A stretch of 64,000 nt of DNA, from positions 184-64,183 of the forward strand of contig NZ_KB893168.1 in NCBI RefSeq assembly GCF_000374005.1, written 5' to 3'. The notes under the pieces were generated by a model, which saw nothing but the letters and a program-made list of their open reading frames with translations, ran no database searches and was not told the DNA's origin. Each line of letters begins with the position of its first letter. Position 1 is the first letter of the stretch. Both the position numbers and the translations under genes were made by a program. This DNA is from Kiloniella laminariae DSM 19542 (GTDB lineage: Bacteria > Pseudomonadota > Alphaproteobacteria > Kiloniellales > Kiloniellaceae). Positions 1-8,091 of this stretch are shown here, piece after piece.

Positions 1-671
1 GGCAGACCAAAAGAAACGTTGGAAGCACCACAGGTGGTGTTGACCTTCAGCTCGGTTTTCAGACGGTGCAGCAGGGCAAAGACCTGTTTCCCGGCTGTGC
101 CCATGGCACCGATTGGCATCACCAGGGGATCAACCACGATACGGTCATGGGAAATACCGTGATCCGCAGCGCGCTGGACAATTTTCTTGGCCACTTCATA
201 ACGCACGTCCGGATCTTCGGAGATTCCGGTTTCATCATTGGAAATAGCGACAACAGCCGCATCGTATTTCTTGATCAGTGGCAGAACCCGCTCCAGCGAT
301 TCATCTTCACCGGTCACCGAGTTTACCAGCGCCCGGCCCTTGTAGACCTTCAGGCCAGCTTCCAGTGCATCAATGATGGAGGAGTCAATCGACAGCGGCA
401 GATCGGTCAGGCTCTGGACCAGTTGAATGGCTTCGGCCAGGATCTTTGGCTCATCTGCCAGAGGAATGCCCGCGTTCACGTCCAGCATGTGCGCACCCGC
501 AGCAACCTGGGCCAGACAGTCAGCCTCGACCCGGCTGTAATCTCCAGCCGCCATCTCTGCGGCCAGCAGCTTGCGGCCAGTCGGGTTGATACGCTCGCCG
601 ATGATGCAGAAAGGCTCGTCAAAACCGATTGCAAATTCTTTCGTGGCGGAACTGACGATCGTGCGGGTCAT
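1..671 (-). CDS. methyltetrahydrofolate:corrinoid methyltransferase-type protein (partial)
   Basis: My own reverse-strand translation gives an open frame from the ATG at 671 to the window edge (about 223 residues; the C-terminus lies outside). It begins MTRTIVSSATKEFAIGFDEP and contains IIGERINPTGRK near residue 25, AGAHMLDVNAG near 60, and SIDSS near 90. These are pterin-binding (dihydropteroate-synthase fold) signatures of the MetH/MtgA methyl-H4folate-binding domain. Such enzymes move a methyl group between tetrahydrofolate and a corrinoid protein, in alphaproteobacteria usually for methylamine or betaine one-carbon use. GGAGA lies 9 nt upstream of the start. A stand-alone methyltransferase (MtgA-like) is more likely than a MetH fragment because the start is so close to the domain. 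The substrate cannot be assigned without the left flank. Confidence 0.8.
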   Translation of the reverse strand, partial: MTRTIVSSATKEFAIGFDEPFCIIGERINPTGRKLLAAEMAAGDYSRVEADCLAQVAAGAHMLDVNAGIPLADEPKILAEAIQLVQSLTDLPLSIDSSIIDALEAGLKVYKGRALVNSVTGEDESLERVLPLIKKYDAAVVAISNDETGISEDPDVRYEVAKKIVQRAADHGISHDRIVVDPLVMPIGAMGTAGKQVFALLHRLKTELKVNTTCGASNVSFGL

Positions 672-732
672 CGTTTATGGTCTCCGTTTTGCAGGCAGAG
701 ACAAGCTCTGTCCATGAATTTTTGTTATCAAT

Positions 733-762
733 AACCCTGATCCTATCAGGGTTTTACCCTGA
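733..762 (-). promoter_or_regulatory. alternative stem-loops in the leader of the methyltransferase gene
   Basis: Three related arms lie 60-90 nt upstream of the minus-strand start: TCAGGG (762-757), CCCTGAT (751-745) and ATCAGGG (741-735). The middle arm can pair with either neighbour. One hairpin is a perfect 9-bp stem with a 3-nt loop (733-753); the other is a 6-bp stem (746-762). No U-tract follows, so this is not a plain terminator. It may be a regulatory leader or a protein site; I could not match it to a known riboswitch. Confidence 0.4.
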
Positions 763-875
763 GTAAACGGTATCAGGTTGTGTCGCAGACGTCTGCGCGA
801 CACTTTGTAGCCCAATTACGCACCAGAGGCAAAACGACAATGCAAAATACGTCCCCGGCAGATTGCTGTATTGTC

Positions 876-912
876 AAAAAGAGAAACCGGGCTCCCTGAC
901 AGAACCCGGTTT
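876..912 (-). terminator. intrinsic terminator of the chemoreceptor gene
   Basis: On the minus strand, AAACCGGG (912-905) pairs with CCCGGTTT (891-884), followed by CTCTTTTT. It lies 34 bp beyond the stop of the chemoreceptor at 946. Confidence 0.75.
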
Positions 913-945
913 ATTGGTCACAATATTCTGATGCTGCAACAGAAA

Positions 946-2202
946 CTATCCAGCTCGTACCTGTGCAAGAAACTGATCAAGGCCTTCCTGTAGGTGAGTC
1001 GCCTGTTTGGAGAGGTTTTCTGATGCATCAAGTATCATGTGTGCTGTCTTGCCCGTCTGGCTGGCAGCTTCCGTTACATCTTCGATACTCCGGGATACCT
1101 GTTGTGTTCCGGCTGAAGCCTGTTCGACATTGCGCGCGATCTCCTGGGTTGCCGCTGCCTGTTCTTCAACAGCAATGGAGATGGCATTCGAGATTGTACT
1201 GACTTCGCGAATAGAGTTCCCGATGGCTTCAAGCGCGGCAGCGGCTTCTTCGGTAACGGACTGAACACCTGAAATCTGGCCACTGATCTCCTCAGTTGCC
1301 TTCGCGGTCTGGTTGGCCAGGTTTTTGACTTCACTGGCAACCACAGCAAACCCTTTTCCCGCTTCTCCCGCTCTGGCTGCCTCGATTGTCGCGTTGAGAG
1401 CCAAGAGGTTGGTCTGTTCTGCGATACCTGTAATCAGCTCGATAACTTTGCCAATTTCACTCACTGAACTGACCAGGGTTCCAACGGTCTGATGGGCACC
1501 CTGGGCTTTTTCAACAGCACCAGCAACCACTTCCGAAGAGCGATTGACCTGACGGCTGATTTCACGTTCGGAGGCTGTAAGCTCTTCTGCGGCTGAAGCA
1601 ACCGTCTGAACATTTGTTGCCGCTTCCTCCGATGCTGCAGAAACCGTCGTGGCTCGGACGGATGTTTTTTCTGCTGTTCCCGTCAAAATCTGTGCGGAAG
1701 ATTTCATATCGTTTGCAGCGTCTTTTACCTCGGATACTGTCTTTCCAACCCGGGTTTCAAAATCGCTGGCCATTTTTTCAATCAGGGCTTTTCGTTCTGA
1801 TGCAGACCGGCTTTCCTGTTCTTGCTGTTCTGCTTCCATCTGGCGAATACGAATGGCATTTTCTTTGAAAACAAGTACTGCTCCCGCCATTTGACCAATC
1901 TCGTTTTTCCAGCCAACAGCAGGAACGTCGATTTTCAGATTCCCTTCTGCAAGAGAGGTCATTGTTTGTGTCAAGGCTGTCATGGGGTTTGTCAGGTGGG
2001 TTCTTGTCCACCAGATATTCATGACGGCCATGAGAAGCAGAGATGAAAAAACGACTGTCATTGCAAGGTCGTTGATGACGTTGGCTTCTTCATTGTTACT
2101 AAAATAACTTGCGGCACCAATGACGCCGACAACAGCCAGCATCAACGCGGAGAAAATCATACCCAGATGTTTGATCTGGAAATTATTAATGAACATTGGC
2201 AT
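946..2202 (-). CDS. methyl-accepting chemotaxis protein lacking a periplasmic sensor domain
   Basis: A 418-residue chemoreceptor of the inner membrane that would signal to CheW/CheA. Two membrane segments (about residues 14-34 and 46-65) are separated by only some 10 residues, so there is no periplasmic ligand domain. A HAMP region follows (about 66-125, [19 protein letters not shown]), then a coiled-coil signalling domain whose hairpin tip is in the highly conserved form ([29 protein letters not shown]). It may sense membrane or cytoplasmic state or an internal partner. It is a single gene with its own terminator and is unrelated to the flanking operons. Confidence 0.9.
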   Translation of the reverse strand: MPMFINNFQIKHLGMIFSALMLAVVGVIGAASYFSNNEEANVINDLAMTVVFSSLLLMAVMNIWWTRTHLTNPMTALTQTMTSLAEGNLKIDVPAVGWKNEIGQMAGAVLVFKENAIRIRQMEAEQQEQESRSASERKALIEKMASDFETRVGKTVSEVKDAANDMKSSAQILTGTAEKTSVRATTVSAASEEAATNVQTVASAAEELTASEREISRQVNRSSEVVAGAVEKAQGAHQTVGTLVSSVSEIGKVIELITGIAEQTNLLALNATIEAARAGEAGKGFAVVASEVKNLANQTAKATEEISGQISGVQSVTEEAAAALEAIGNSIREVSTISNAISIAVEEQAAATQEIARNVEQASAGTQQVSRSIEDVTEAASQTGKTAHMILDASENLSKQATHLQEGLDQFLAQVRAG

Positions 2203-2464
2203 TCCCTCGGAAAAACAAGCCTGTTGCCACAGATGGCGACTTTTGCCCCATACGAATCTTGTGAACGAATTAGATTGCCCTGCTTTAGACAGGTCAGATC
2301 AAATTTCGGCTTTACAATCAGGGATAATGATTAAGCAAAATTAAATTTTTGAGATTGATATAGAGCAAAGACAAAGAAAATATTTTTATAACTTTATGAA
2401 TATAAAGATTAATCACTACTTATTTTTTTGTTTGCGACAAGATAACGCAGGTGAGGATTCTGGA
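2203..2464. other. AT-rich gap upstream of the chemoreceptor
   Basis: No gene is seen. The part from about 2330 to 2450 is very AT-rich and should hold the chemoreceptor promoter (minus strand). No clear operator was recognised. Confidence 0.4.
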
Positions 2465-2513
2465 TAAAAAAATCCCTGCAATAATAGATTTTCACCTAAA
2501 AATCGCAGGGATT
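2465..2513 (-). terminator. intrinsic terminator of the spu/pot operon
   Basis: Perfect 10-bp stem AAATCCCTGC (2470-2479) with GCAGGGATTT (2504-2513), followed on the minus strand by seven T. It lies just after the stop of the last permease gene at 2539, closing the long polyamine operon. Confidence 0.85.
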
Positions 2514-2538
2514 TGTTTTGGACTACAGCTGGCCTATA

Positions 2539-3354
2539 TCAGGAGCCAGCCAGAAGCTCGTCTGCTTTTCGTTTGGTTTCTGCGCGCCGGGTCAAGAAAG
2601 AGGCCGTCAGCACCCCAAGCGTTACAACCGAAATAAGAATGGTTGAAAGAGCGTTGATTTGTGGTGTTACACCCAAGCGGACCTGACTGTATATTTTCAT
2701 GGGCAGGGTTGTGGCACCAGGACCAGAGGTGAACGATGCAATTACAAGATCATCAAGAGAGAGGGTAAAGGCCAGAAGCCATGCTGATACAATTGCCGGT
2801 GCCATAATCGGCAGGGTAACCTTGATGAAGGACTGAAAAGGGGTACAGCCCAGATCTGTGGCAGCCTCTTCCAGCGAAGTATCGAAAGTCACCATTCTGG
2901 AAGATACCACGACAGCCGCATAACACATGGAGAAAGTTATATGGGCAATTGTAATTGTCCAGAATCCTCTATCAATCCCGATGGCAACAAATAGCAATAG
3001 TAATGACAAGCCAGTAATAACTTCTGGCATCACCAGAGGAGCATATATCATTCCGGAAAAGAGTGTACGTCCCCTGAAGCGCCCTGCCCTGATCATCACA
3101 ACAGCGGCAAGAGTCCCCAGAATTGTTGCAACTGTTGCCGATAACAGGGCGACCCGCAAGGTGACCAGAGCGGCATCAAGAAAAGCTTCATCCTGAAACA
3201 GTTCAACATACCATTTGGTCGAAAAACCGGCCCAGACCGTAACTAGGCGAGATTCGTTAAAACTGAAGATCACCAACAGCAGAATCGGCAGATACAGAAA
3301 GACAAAACCAAGGGTGAGGCTTGTCGCGTTAAACCAGGTAAAACGACTGTTCAT
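2539..3354 (-). CDS. potI: putrescine ABC transporter permease PotI (SpuH)
   Basis: A 271-residue inner-membrane permease with about six hydrophobic segments. It carries the EAA-type loop of binding-protein-dependent permeases (EEAATDLGCTPFQSFIKVTLP, about residues 165-185), which docks on the ATPase. It forms a heterodimer with the product of the overlapping upstream gene (4-nt overlap at 3351-3354). A strong GGAGG lies before the ATG. Being last of an operon that also encodes polyamine-degrading enzymes supports putrescine/polyamine import rather than a generic PotC-type transporter. Confidence 0.92.
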   Translation of the reverse strand: MNSRFTWFNATSLTLGFVFLYLPILLLVIFSFNESRLVTVWAGFSTKWYVELFQDEAFLDAALVTLRVALLSATVATILGTLAAVVMIRAGRFRGRTLFSGMIYAPLVMPEVITGLSLLLLFVAIGIDRGFWTITIAHITFSMCYAAVVVSSRMVTFDTSLEEAATDLGCTPFQSFIKVTLPIMAPAIVSAWLLAFTLSLDDLVIASFTSGPGATTLPMKIYSQVRLGVTPQINALSTILISVVTLGVLTASFLTRRAETKRKADELLAGS

Positions 3355-4253
3355 TTTTCAGCCTCCTGTGCCCGTTCTTGTTGTCTTTGGAAAAGAACAA
3401 TCGGCACGATCAAGAGAAGTAACAAGACCACAGCAACTGCAGATGCCAAAGGCCAGTCCCGGTTGCTGAAGAAATCCGCCCAGAGCGTTTTTCCAATCAT
3501 GATCGTATCAGATCCTCCGAGAAGGTCCGGAATAACAAATTCGCCAATTGCGGGGATGAAAACCAGGAAACAACCCGCCACGATCCCGGGCATGGAAAGA
3601 GGAAAGGTGACTTTCCAGAAAGCCTGGATAGCTGTGCAGCCCAGATCTTCGGCAGCTTCAAGTAAAGCGCCATCCAGTTTTTCGAGGGCGGAATAAAGCG
3701 GCAGAACCATAAAGGGCAAATAGGAATAGACAATGCCGATATAGACAGCGGTATCGGTATTGATAATCTGCAAAGGTTCATCAATGATGCCCAGCATCAT
3801 CAAAAACTGGTTGAGGAACCCTTCCGGTTTCAGGATGCCAATCCAGGCATAGACCCGGATCAGAAAGCTGGTCCAGAATGGAAGGATTATCAGCATCAGA
3901 AGTGTCGGTCGCCATTCAGATGGTGCCTTCGCCATTGCATAGGCAATCGGATAACCAACTAGCAGGGCAAACAGAGTAGAAAAAAATGCAATTTTCAGGC
4001 TCGACAGATAACTGTTGATATAGAGGTCATCTTCAATCAGCCAGATGTAGTTTTCAAAATCCAGTCCAGATAGAAACTGTATGAAACCGCTCCATCCCGC
4101 ACCGAGATCAAAGGTCGGGGTATAGGGTGGAATTGCAACAGCAATATCCGATAGAGATATTTTTAGGACAATAAAAAAGGGGACGAGAAAAAGCAATCCA
4201 AGCCAGAGATAGGGAATACCTATGAGAAGGAAACGTCCAGATTTTCTATCCAT
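3351..4253 (-). CDS. potH: putrescine ABC transporter permease PotH (SpuG)
   Basis: A 300-residue permease with a basic N-terminus, a first membrane helix at about residues 14-32, a large periplasmic loop, and an EAA loop (LLEAAEDLGCTAIQAFWKVT). It pairs with PotI to form the channel for putrescine uptake. The start has an excellent AGGAGG 6-7 nt upstream. It sits 9 bp after the ATPase gene and overlaps potI, so the three are translationally linked. Confidence 0.92.
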   Translation of the reverse strand: MDRKSGRFLLIGIPYLWLGLLFLVPFFIVLKISLSDIAVAIPPYTPTFDLGAGWSGFIQFLSGLDFENYIWLIEDDLYINSYLSSLKIAFFSTLFALLVGYPIAYAMAKAPSEWRPTLLMLIILPFWTSFLIRVYAWIGILKPEGFLNQFLMMLGIIDEPLQIINTDTAVYIGIVYSYLPFMVLPLYSALEKLDGALLEAAEDLGCTAIQAFWKVTFPLSMPGIVAGCFLVFIPAIGEFVIPDLLGGSDTIMIGKTLWADFFSNRDWPLASAVAVVLLLLLIVPIVLFQRQQERAQEAEK

Positions 4254-4262
4254 TGTTTCCTC

Positions 4263-5411
4263 CTATTTCTGTAAAAGAACGCCTGCGGTATTCCGCCAGG
4301 ACAGCCAAACCTGGTCATCCCAGGTAAATTCGCGGTTGGCAAGGCGGCGGCGGTTGGATTCCTGGGCTCTGAAAATCTGCCCGTTTCCAAGTTTTACGTA
4401 GTAGGTCGAGAGATTACCGATATAGGCTATATCGTGAATCACGCCCCTGATCTTGTTATCAACATCCTGTGGTTCTTCCCGCGTGACATGAACTTTCTCG
4501 GGGCGGATTGCCAAACAGGCATTCTCACCTGCAGCACAACCATTTTTGTTAGAAATATCAATGTCCCCCTGCCCCTCAGCCCAGGCGAGCTTTACCATCT
4601 CTTCGGTTTTGGAGCTGATCCGCCCTTCGACAAGGTTTACATCGCCGATAAAGTCGGCAACGTAACGGCAGTTGGGATATTCATAAATGACTTCTGGCGT
4701 GGCAACCTGAATCAGTTTTCCATCGTCCATCACCGCAATCCGGCTTGCTACCGTCATGGCCTCTTCCTGATCGTGGGTCACGATCACAAAGGTCATACCA
4801 AGTTTTTCCTGAATATCCATCAGTTCAAACTGGGTTTTTTCACGCAGTTTTTTATCAAGTGCACCAAGTGGTTCGTCGAGCAGAAGGAGCTTGGGTTTTT
4901 TTGCCAGAGACCGGGCAAGTGCAACGCGCTGACGTTGTCCGCCGGAAAGTTGATGCGGTTTCCGTTTGGCAAACTTGGTCAGCTGAACAAGAGAAAGCAT
5001 CTCCTCAACACGTTCGCTAATTTGCTGTTTTGGCCATTTGTCCTGTTTCAACCCAAAGGCAATATTCGCCTCGACGGTCATATGGGGAAAGAGTGCATAG
5101 GATTGGAACATCATATTTACAGGTCGCTTGTAAGGAGGAATATCTGCAATATCCTCTCCCCCTAACGAGATTGTTCCCTCGCTAGGCTTTTCGAAGCCGG
5201 CCAACATGCGCATCATGGTGGTCTTGCCGCATCCGGATGGACCAAGCAGAGCAAAAAACTCACGCTCATAAATATCCAGACTGATATTGTCGATTGCTGT
5301 AAATGACCCGAAACGCTTTGTAACATTACCAAAACGCACCAGCGGCTTTTGCGCGGGATCTTCCCAGGGCGCAAAACGAGCTGATGGTTTCTTGTTTGGT
5401 GAAATATTCAT
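4263..5411 (-). CDS. potG: putrescine ABC transporter ATPase PotG (SpuF)
   Basis: A 382-residue ATPase that drives polyamine import. It has Walker A GPSGCGKTT (about residue 58), the signature [14 protein letters not shown], Walker B LLLLDEPLGALD and the switch histidine in VTHDQEEAM. A C-terminal TOBE region (about 290-380) is typical of the Pot/CUT subfamily. GAGGG precedes the ATG. It is separated from the binding-protein gene by a strong hairpin, so it is probably expressed below the level of PotF. Confidence 0.93.
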   Translation of the reverse strand: MNISPNKKPSARFAPWEDPAQKPLVRFGNVTKRFGSFTAIDNISLDIYEREFFALLGPSGCGKTTMMRMLAGFEKPSEGTISLGGEDIADIPPYKRPVNMMFQSYALFPHMTVEANIAFGLKQDKWPKQQISERVEEMLSLVQLTKFAKRKPHQLSGGQRQRVALARSLAKKPKLLLLDEPLGALDKKLREKTQFELMDIQEKLGMTFVIVTHDQEEAMTVASRIAVMDDGKLIQVATPEVIYEYPNCRYVADFIGDVNLVEGRISSKTEEMVKLAWAEGQGDIDISNKNGCAAGENACLAIRPEKVHVTREEPQDVDNKIRGVIHDIAYIGNLSTYYVKLGNGQIFRAQESNRRRLANREFTWDDQVWLSWRNTAGVLLQK

Positions 5412-5437
5412 GATGCCCTCAATCCGAAACCCTGCAT

Positions 5438-5476
5438 AAAAAATGCCGCCCCATTTTCATGAGGCGGCGCTTTTTT
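5438..5476 (-). terminator. hairpin with flanking A6/T6 between potF and potG
   Basis: GCCGCC (5445-5450) pairs with GGCGGC (5463-5468), extended by the flanking A and T runs, so it looks like an intrinsic terminator in both directions. Because it sits inside an operon, partial termination or 3'-end protection of the potF message is the likely role. Confidence 0.75.
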
Positions 5477-5480
5477 CAAA

Positions 5481-6578
5481 TCAACTTCCGCTTTTTACAC
5501 GTGTCCAGGAACGTGTAACCAGCTTCTGCGATTTAGGGTCATATGGAGTCAGAGTATAGAGCTTCTGCATCGTTTCTGAATCAGGATAGATTGCAGGGTC
5601 CCCAATCACATCTTCATTCAGGAGTTTCTGTGACGGCAGATTGCCGTTTGCATAGTAGACGTAGTTTGAGGCTTTCGCCATTACGTCATCCCGTAGAATG
5701 TAGTCGAGAAACTTGTGGGCATTATCTACATTTTCAGCATCGGCGGGAATGGCCATCTGGTCGAACCACATCAGGGCACCCTGTTTAGGAATGGCATAAT
5801 CAACGACAACACCATTGTTTGCTTCTGCGGCACGGTCACGTGCCTGCAGAATGTCTCCTGACCAGCCCACAGCAAGACAGATGTCTCCATTGGCAAGGGC
5901 GGAGATATACTCAGAAGAGTGAAATTTCCGGATATATGGGCGAATTGACATCAAAAGCTCTTCTGCAGCTTCAAAGTCAGCCTTGTCGCGGCTATCAGGA
6001 TCTTTACCAAGGTAATTCAGAGCAGCTGGGATCATCTCGTCAGACGCGTCGAGCAAAAAGACACCGCAATCAGCAAGCTTGGCAATGTTTTCTGGCTGAT
6101 ATACAACATCCCAGCTATCAATGCGTTCAATGCCAAGGCGCTCCTTGATCATGTCAACATTGTAGCCAATACCGGTGGTGCCCCACATATAGTTGATTGA
6201 ATAGGCATTCTCCGGGTCGTACTTTACAACCCTTTCAGAGACGACATCCCATACGTTGCCGTAATTACTTAACTTGGATCTATCCAGTTTCTGGAAAACA
6301 CCGGCTTGAACCTGGCGACCAAGAAATGTTCCAGACGGAACAACAATATCATAGCCAGAGCTGCCTGCGAGCAACTTGGTTTCAAGAACATCGTTTGAAT
6401 CGAAAACATCATAGATAACCTTGATGCCAGTCTCTGCTTCAAACTCTGCGAGGATTTCTTCGTCGATGTAATCTGACCAGTTGTAAACCTTTACAACCTC
6501 TTCCGCCTGGGCCTGAGCTCCGAGTGTCAGTCCCAATGCAATAATACTGGTGAACAAACCATTCCCTAAGGTTTTCAC
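5481..6578 (-). CDS. potF: periplasmic putrescine-binding protein PotF (SpuD-like)
   Basis: A 365-residue extracytoplasmic binding protein. A signal peptide ends about residue 25 (GLTLGAQAQA), and the mature protein begins with the PotD/PotF signature VVKVYNWSDYIDEEILAEFE. The start is GTG at 6578, fixed by AGGAGG 7 nt upstream. It delivers putrescine or a related polyamine to PotGHI. The Pseudomonas locus has two binding proteins (SpuD, SpuE); only one is present here, so its specificity (putrescine or spermidine) cannot be told by eye. Confidence 0.92.
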   Translation of the reverse strand: MKTLGNGLFTSIIALGLTLGAQAQAEEVVKVYNWSDYIDEEILAEFEAETGIKVIYDVFDSNDVLETKLLAGSSGYDIVVPSGTFLGRQVQAGVFQKLDRSKLSNYGNVWDVVSERVVKYDPENAYSINYMWGTTGIGYNVDMIKERLGIERIDSWDVVYQPENIAKLADCGVFLLDASDEMIPAALNYLGKDPDSRDKADFEAAEELLMSIRPYIRKFHSSEYISALANGDICLAVGWSGDILQARDRAAEANNGVVVDYAIPKQGALMWFDQMAIPADAENVDNAHKFLDYILRDDVMAKASNYVYYANGNLPSQKLLNEDVIGDPAIYPDSETMQKLYTLTPYDPKSQKLVTRSWTRVKSGS

Positions 6579-6676
6579 GATGTAGCCTCCTGTTGTTTTT
6601 TATCTATCCTGCAAATGTAACTCGAAACCCCAGACCCAAGATTTTTATGTTCTCGAGTCTGGGTTCCCATTTCCAG

Positions 6677-8050
6677 TTACAATTTTCCAAGATCTTTGGC
6701 AGTTAAATCAAGACAATACTTTGCCTTGTCCAACATCTCGTCAATTTCTGCTCTGGAAATCACCAGAGGTGGAGAGAGTACCATCCGGTCTCCACAAGCC
6801 CGCATAATCAATCCATTGCTGAAGCAGTGGTTCCGGCACATGGTGCCAACATCCGAACCATTTTCATAGAGTTCACGTGTTTTTTTATCTTTTACCAGAA
6901 CCATGCCTGCGACCAGGCCTTTGCCCACAACTTCCCCGACCAGTGGATGTTCCTCAAAATCCTTCATCTTTTCCTGGAAATAGGGGCCAGTGTCTTCTGC
7001 GACACGTTCAATGATCCGTTCTTCCTTTAGGATGCGGATATTTTCGATGGCAACTGCTGCGGCAACAGGATGGCCTGAATAGGTATAGCCGTGATAGAAT
7101 TCACCACTCTTTTCAATCAGAGTATTGGCGACTCTTTCACCAACCATCACTGCAGAGATCGGCATGTAGCCTGAGGACATCCCCTTGGCCATGGTCATAA
7201 GATCAGGCGTGAAACCGAAAGTCTGCGATCCAAACCATTTTCCTGTACGACCAAAGCCACAGATGACTTCGTCGGCAATCAGCAAAACACCGTACTGGGT
7301 ACAGATGCGCTGGATTTCAGGCCAGTAGCTGTCCGGCGGCACGATAACGCCCCCTGCCCCCTGAATGGGTTCGCCAATAAAGGCAGCAACCTTTTCCGGT
7401 CCGACAGCCAGAATGCGTTCTTCCAGAGCCCTTGCGGCTACCAGCCCGAATTCTTCGGGGCTCATATCACCGCCGTCCTGATACCAATAAGGCTGCATGA
7501 TATGCTCAAACCCTGGCATCATCAGGCCACTTTGGTCGTGCATCGCTCCCATACCGCCAAGACAGGCACCGGCAACTGAGCTTCCATGATAAGCGTTATT
7601 CCGGCTGATAATGACATTGCGTTCTGGCATGCCTTCTGCTTGCCAGTAGCGACGCACCATTCTGATGGCCGTATCAACAGCTTCTGAACCGGAATTGGCA
7701 AAGAAAGCATGTTTCATACCCGCAGGGGCGACTTCTGCCAGGAGGCCCGCAAGTTCAGTTGCCGGAATGTTCGATGTCTGGAAAAAAGTATTATAGAAAG
7801 GCAGCTCCAGCATTTGCCGTTGTGCGGCATCAACAAGTTCCTTGCGTCCATATCCCAGATTGACACACCAAAGTCCTGCCATCCCGTCAAGAACCCGGTT
7901 ACCCTCTGAATCCCAGAGGTAAACGCCATCCGCCTTGGTCATGACGCGCACCCCTTTTTCATTCAGGGATTTGGCATCAGTAAAGGGGTGGAGATGATGT
8001 TCCCGGTCCAGGCCCTGCCAGTATTCTGTACTTTTATTCATATGATTCAT
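6677..8050 (-). CDS. spuC: putrescine:pyruvate-type aminotransferase SpuC
   Basis: A 457-residue class III PLP aminotransferase that converts putrescine (or gamma-glutamylputrescine-related amines) to the aldehyde, with pyruvate as likely acceptor. FFANSGSEAVDTAIRMVRRY and the ADEVICGFGRTG motif are visible, with the PLP lysine in MAKGMSSGYMP. An ATG further upstream (8125) is open, but the start at 8050 has a GAGGAGGG site 4-7 nt away and gives the family N-terminus MNHMNKSTEYWQ. It lies between a glutamine-synthetase-like gene and potF, as in Pseudomonas spuBCD. Confidence 0.88.
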   Translation of the reverse strand: MNHMNKSTEYWQGLDREHHLHPFTDAKSLNEKGVRVMTKADGVYLWDSEGNRVLDGMAGLWCVNLGYGRKELVDAAQRQMLELPFYNTFFQTSNIPATELAGLLAEVAPAGMKHAFFANSGSEAVDTAIRMVRRYWQAEGMPERNVIISRNNAYHGSSVAGACLGGMGAMHDQSGLMMPGFEHIMQPYWYQDGGDMSPEEFGLVAARALEERILAVGPEKVAAFIGEPIQGAGGVIVPPDSYWPEIQRICTQYGVLLIADEVICGFGRTGKWFGSQTFGFTPDLMTMAKGMSSGYMPISAVMVGERVANTLIEKSGEFYHGYTYSGHPVAAAVAIENIRILKEERIIERVAEDTGPYFQEKMKDFEEHPLVGEVVGKGLVAGMVLVKDKKTRELYENGSDVGTMCRNHCFSNGLIMRACGDRMVLSPPLVISRAEIDEMLDKAKYCLDLTAKDLGKL

Positions 8051-8091
8051 AACACCCTCCTCAGACTTCCCGGTCAGGGAACATCCGGTCC

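Noticed and set aside
66-734. 222-residue open frame on the plus strand
   Set aside because: It lies opposite the methyltransferase-type gene, which has clear family motifs and a ribosome site.
672-800. SAM-II or SAM/SAH riboswitch before the methyltransferase gene
   Set aside because: The stem order and conserved single-strand elements I remember for these classes do not match; only competing hairpins are visible.
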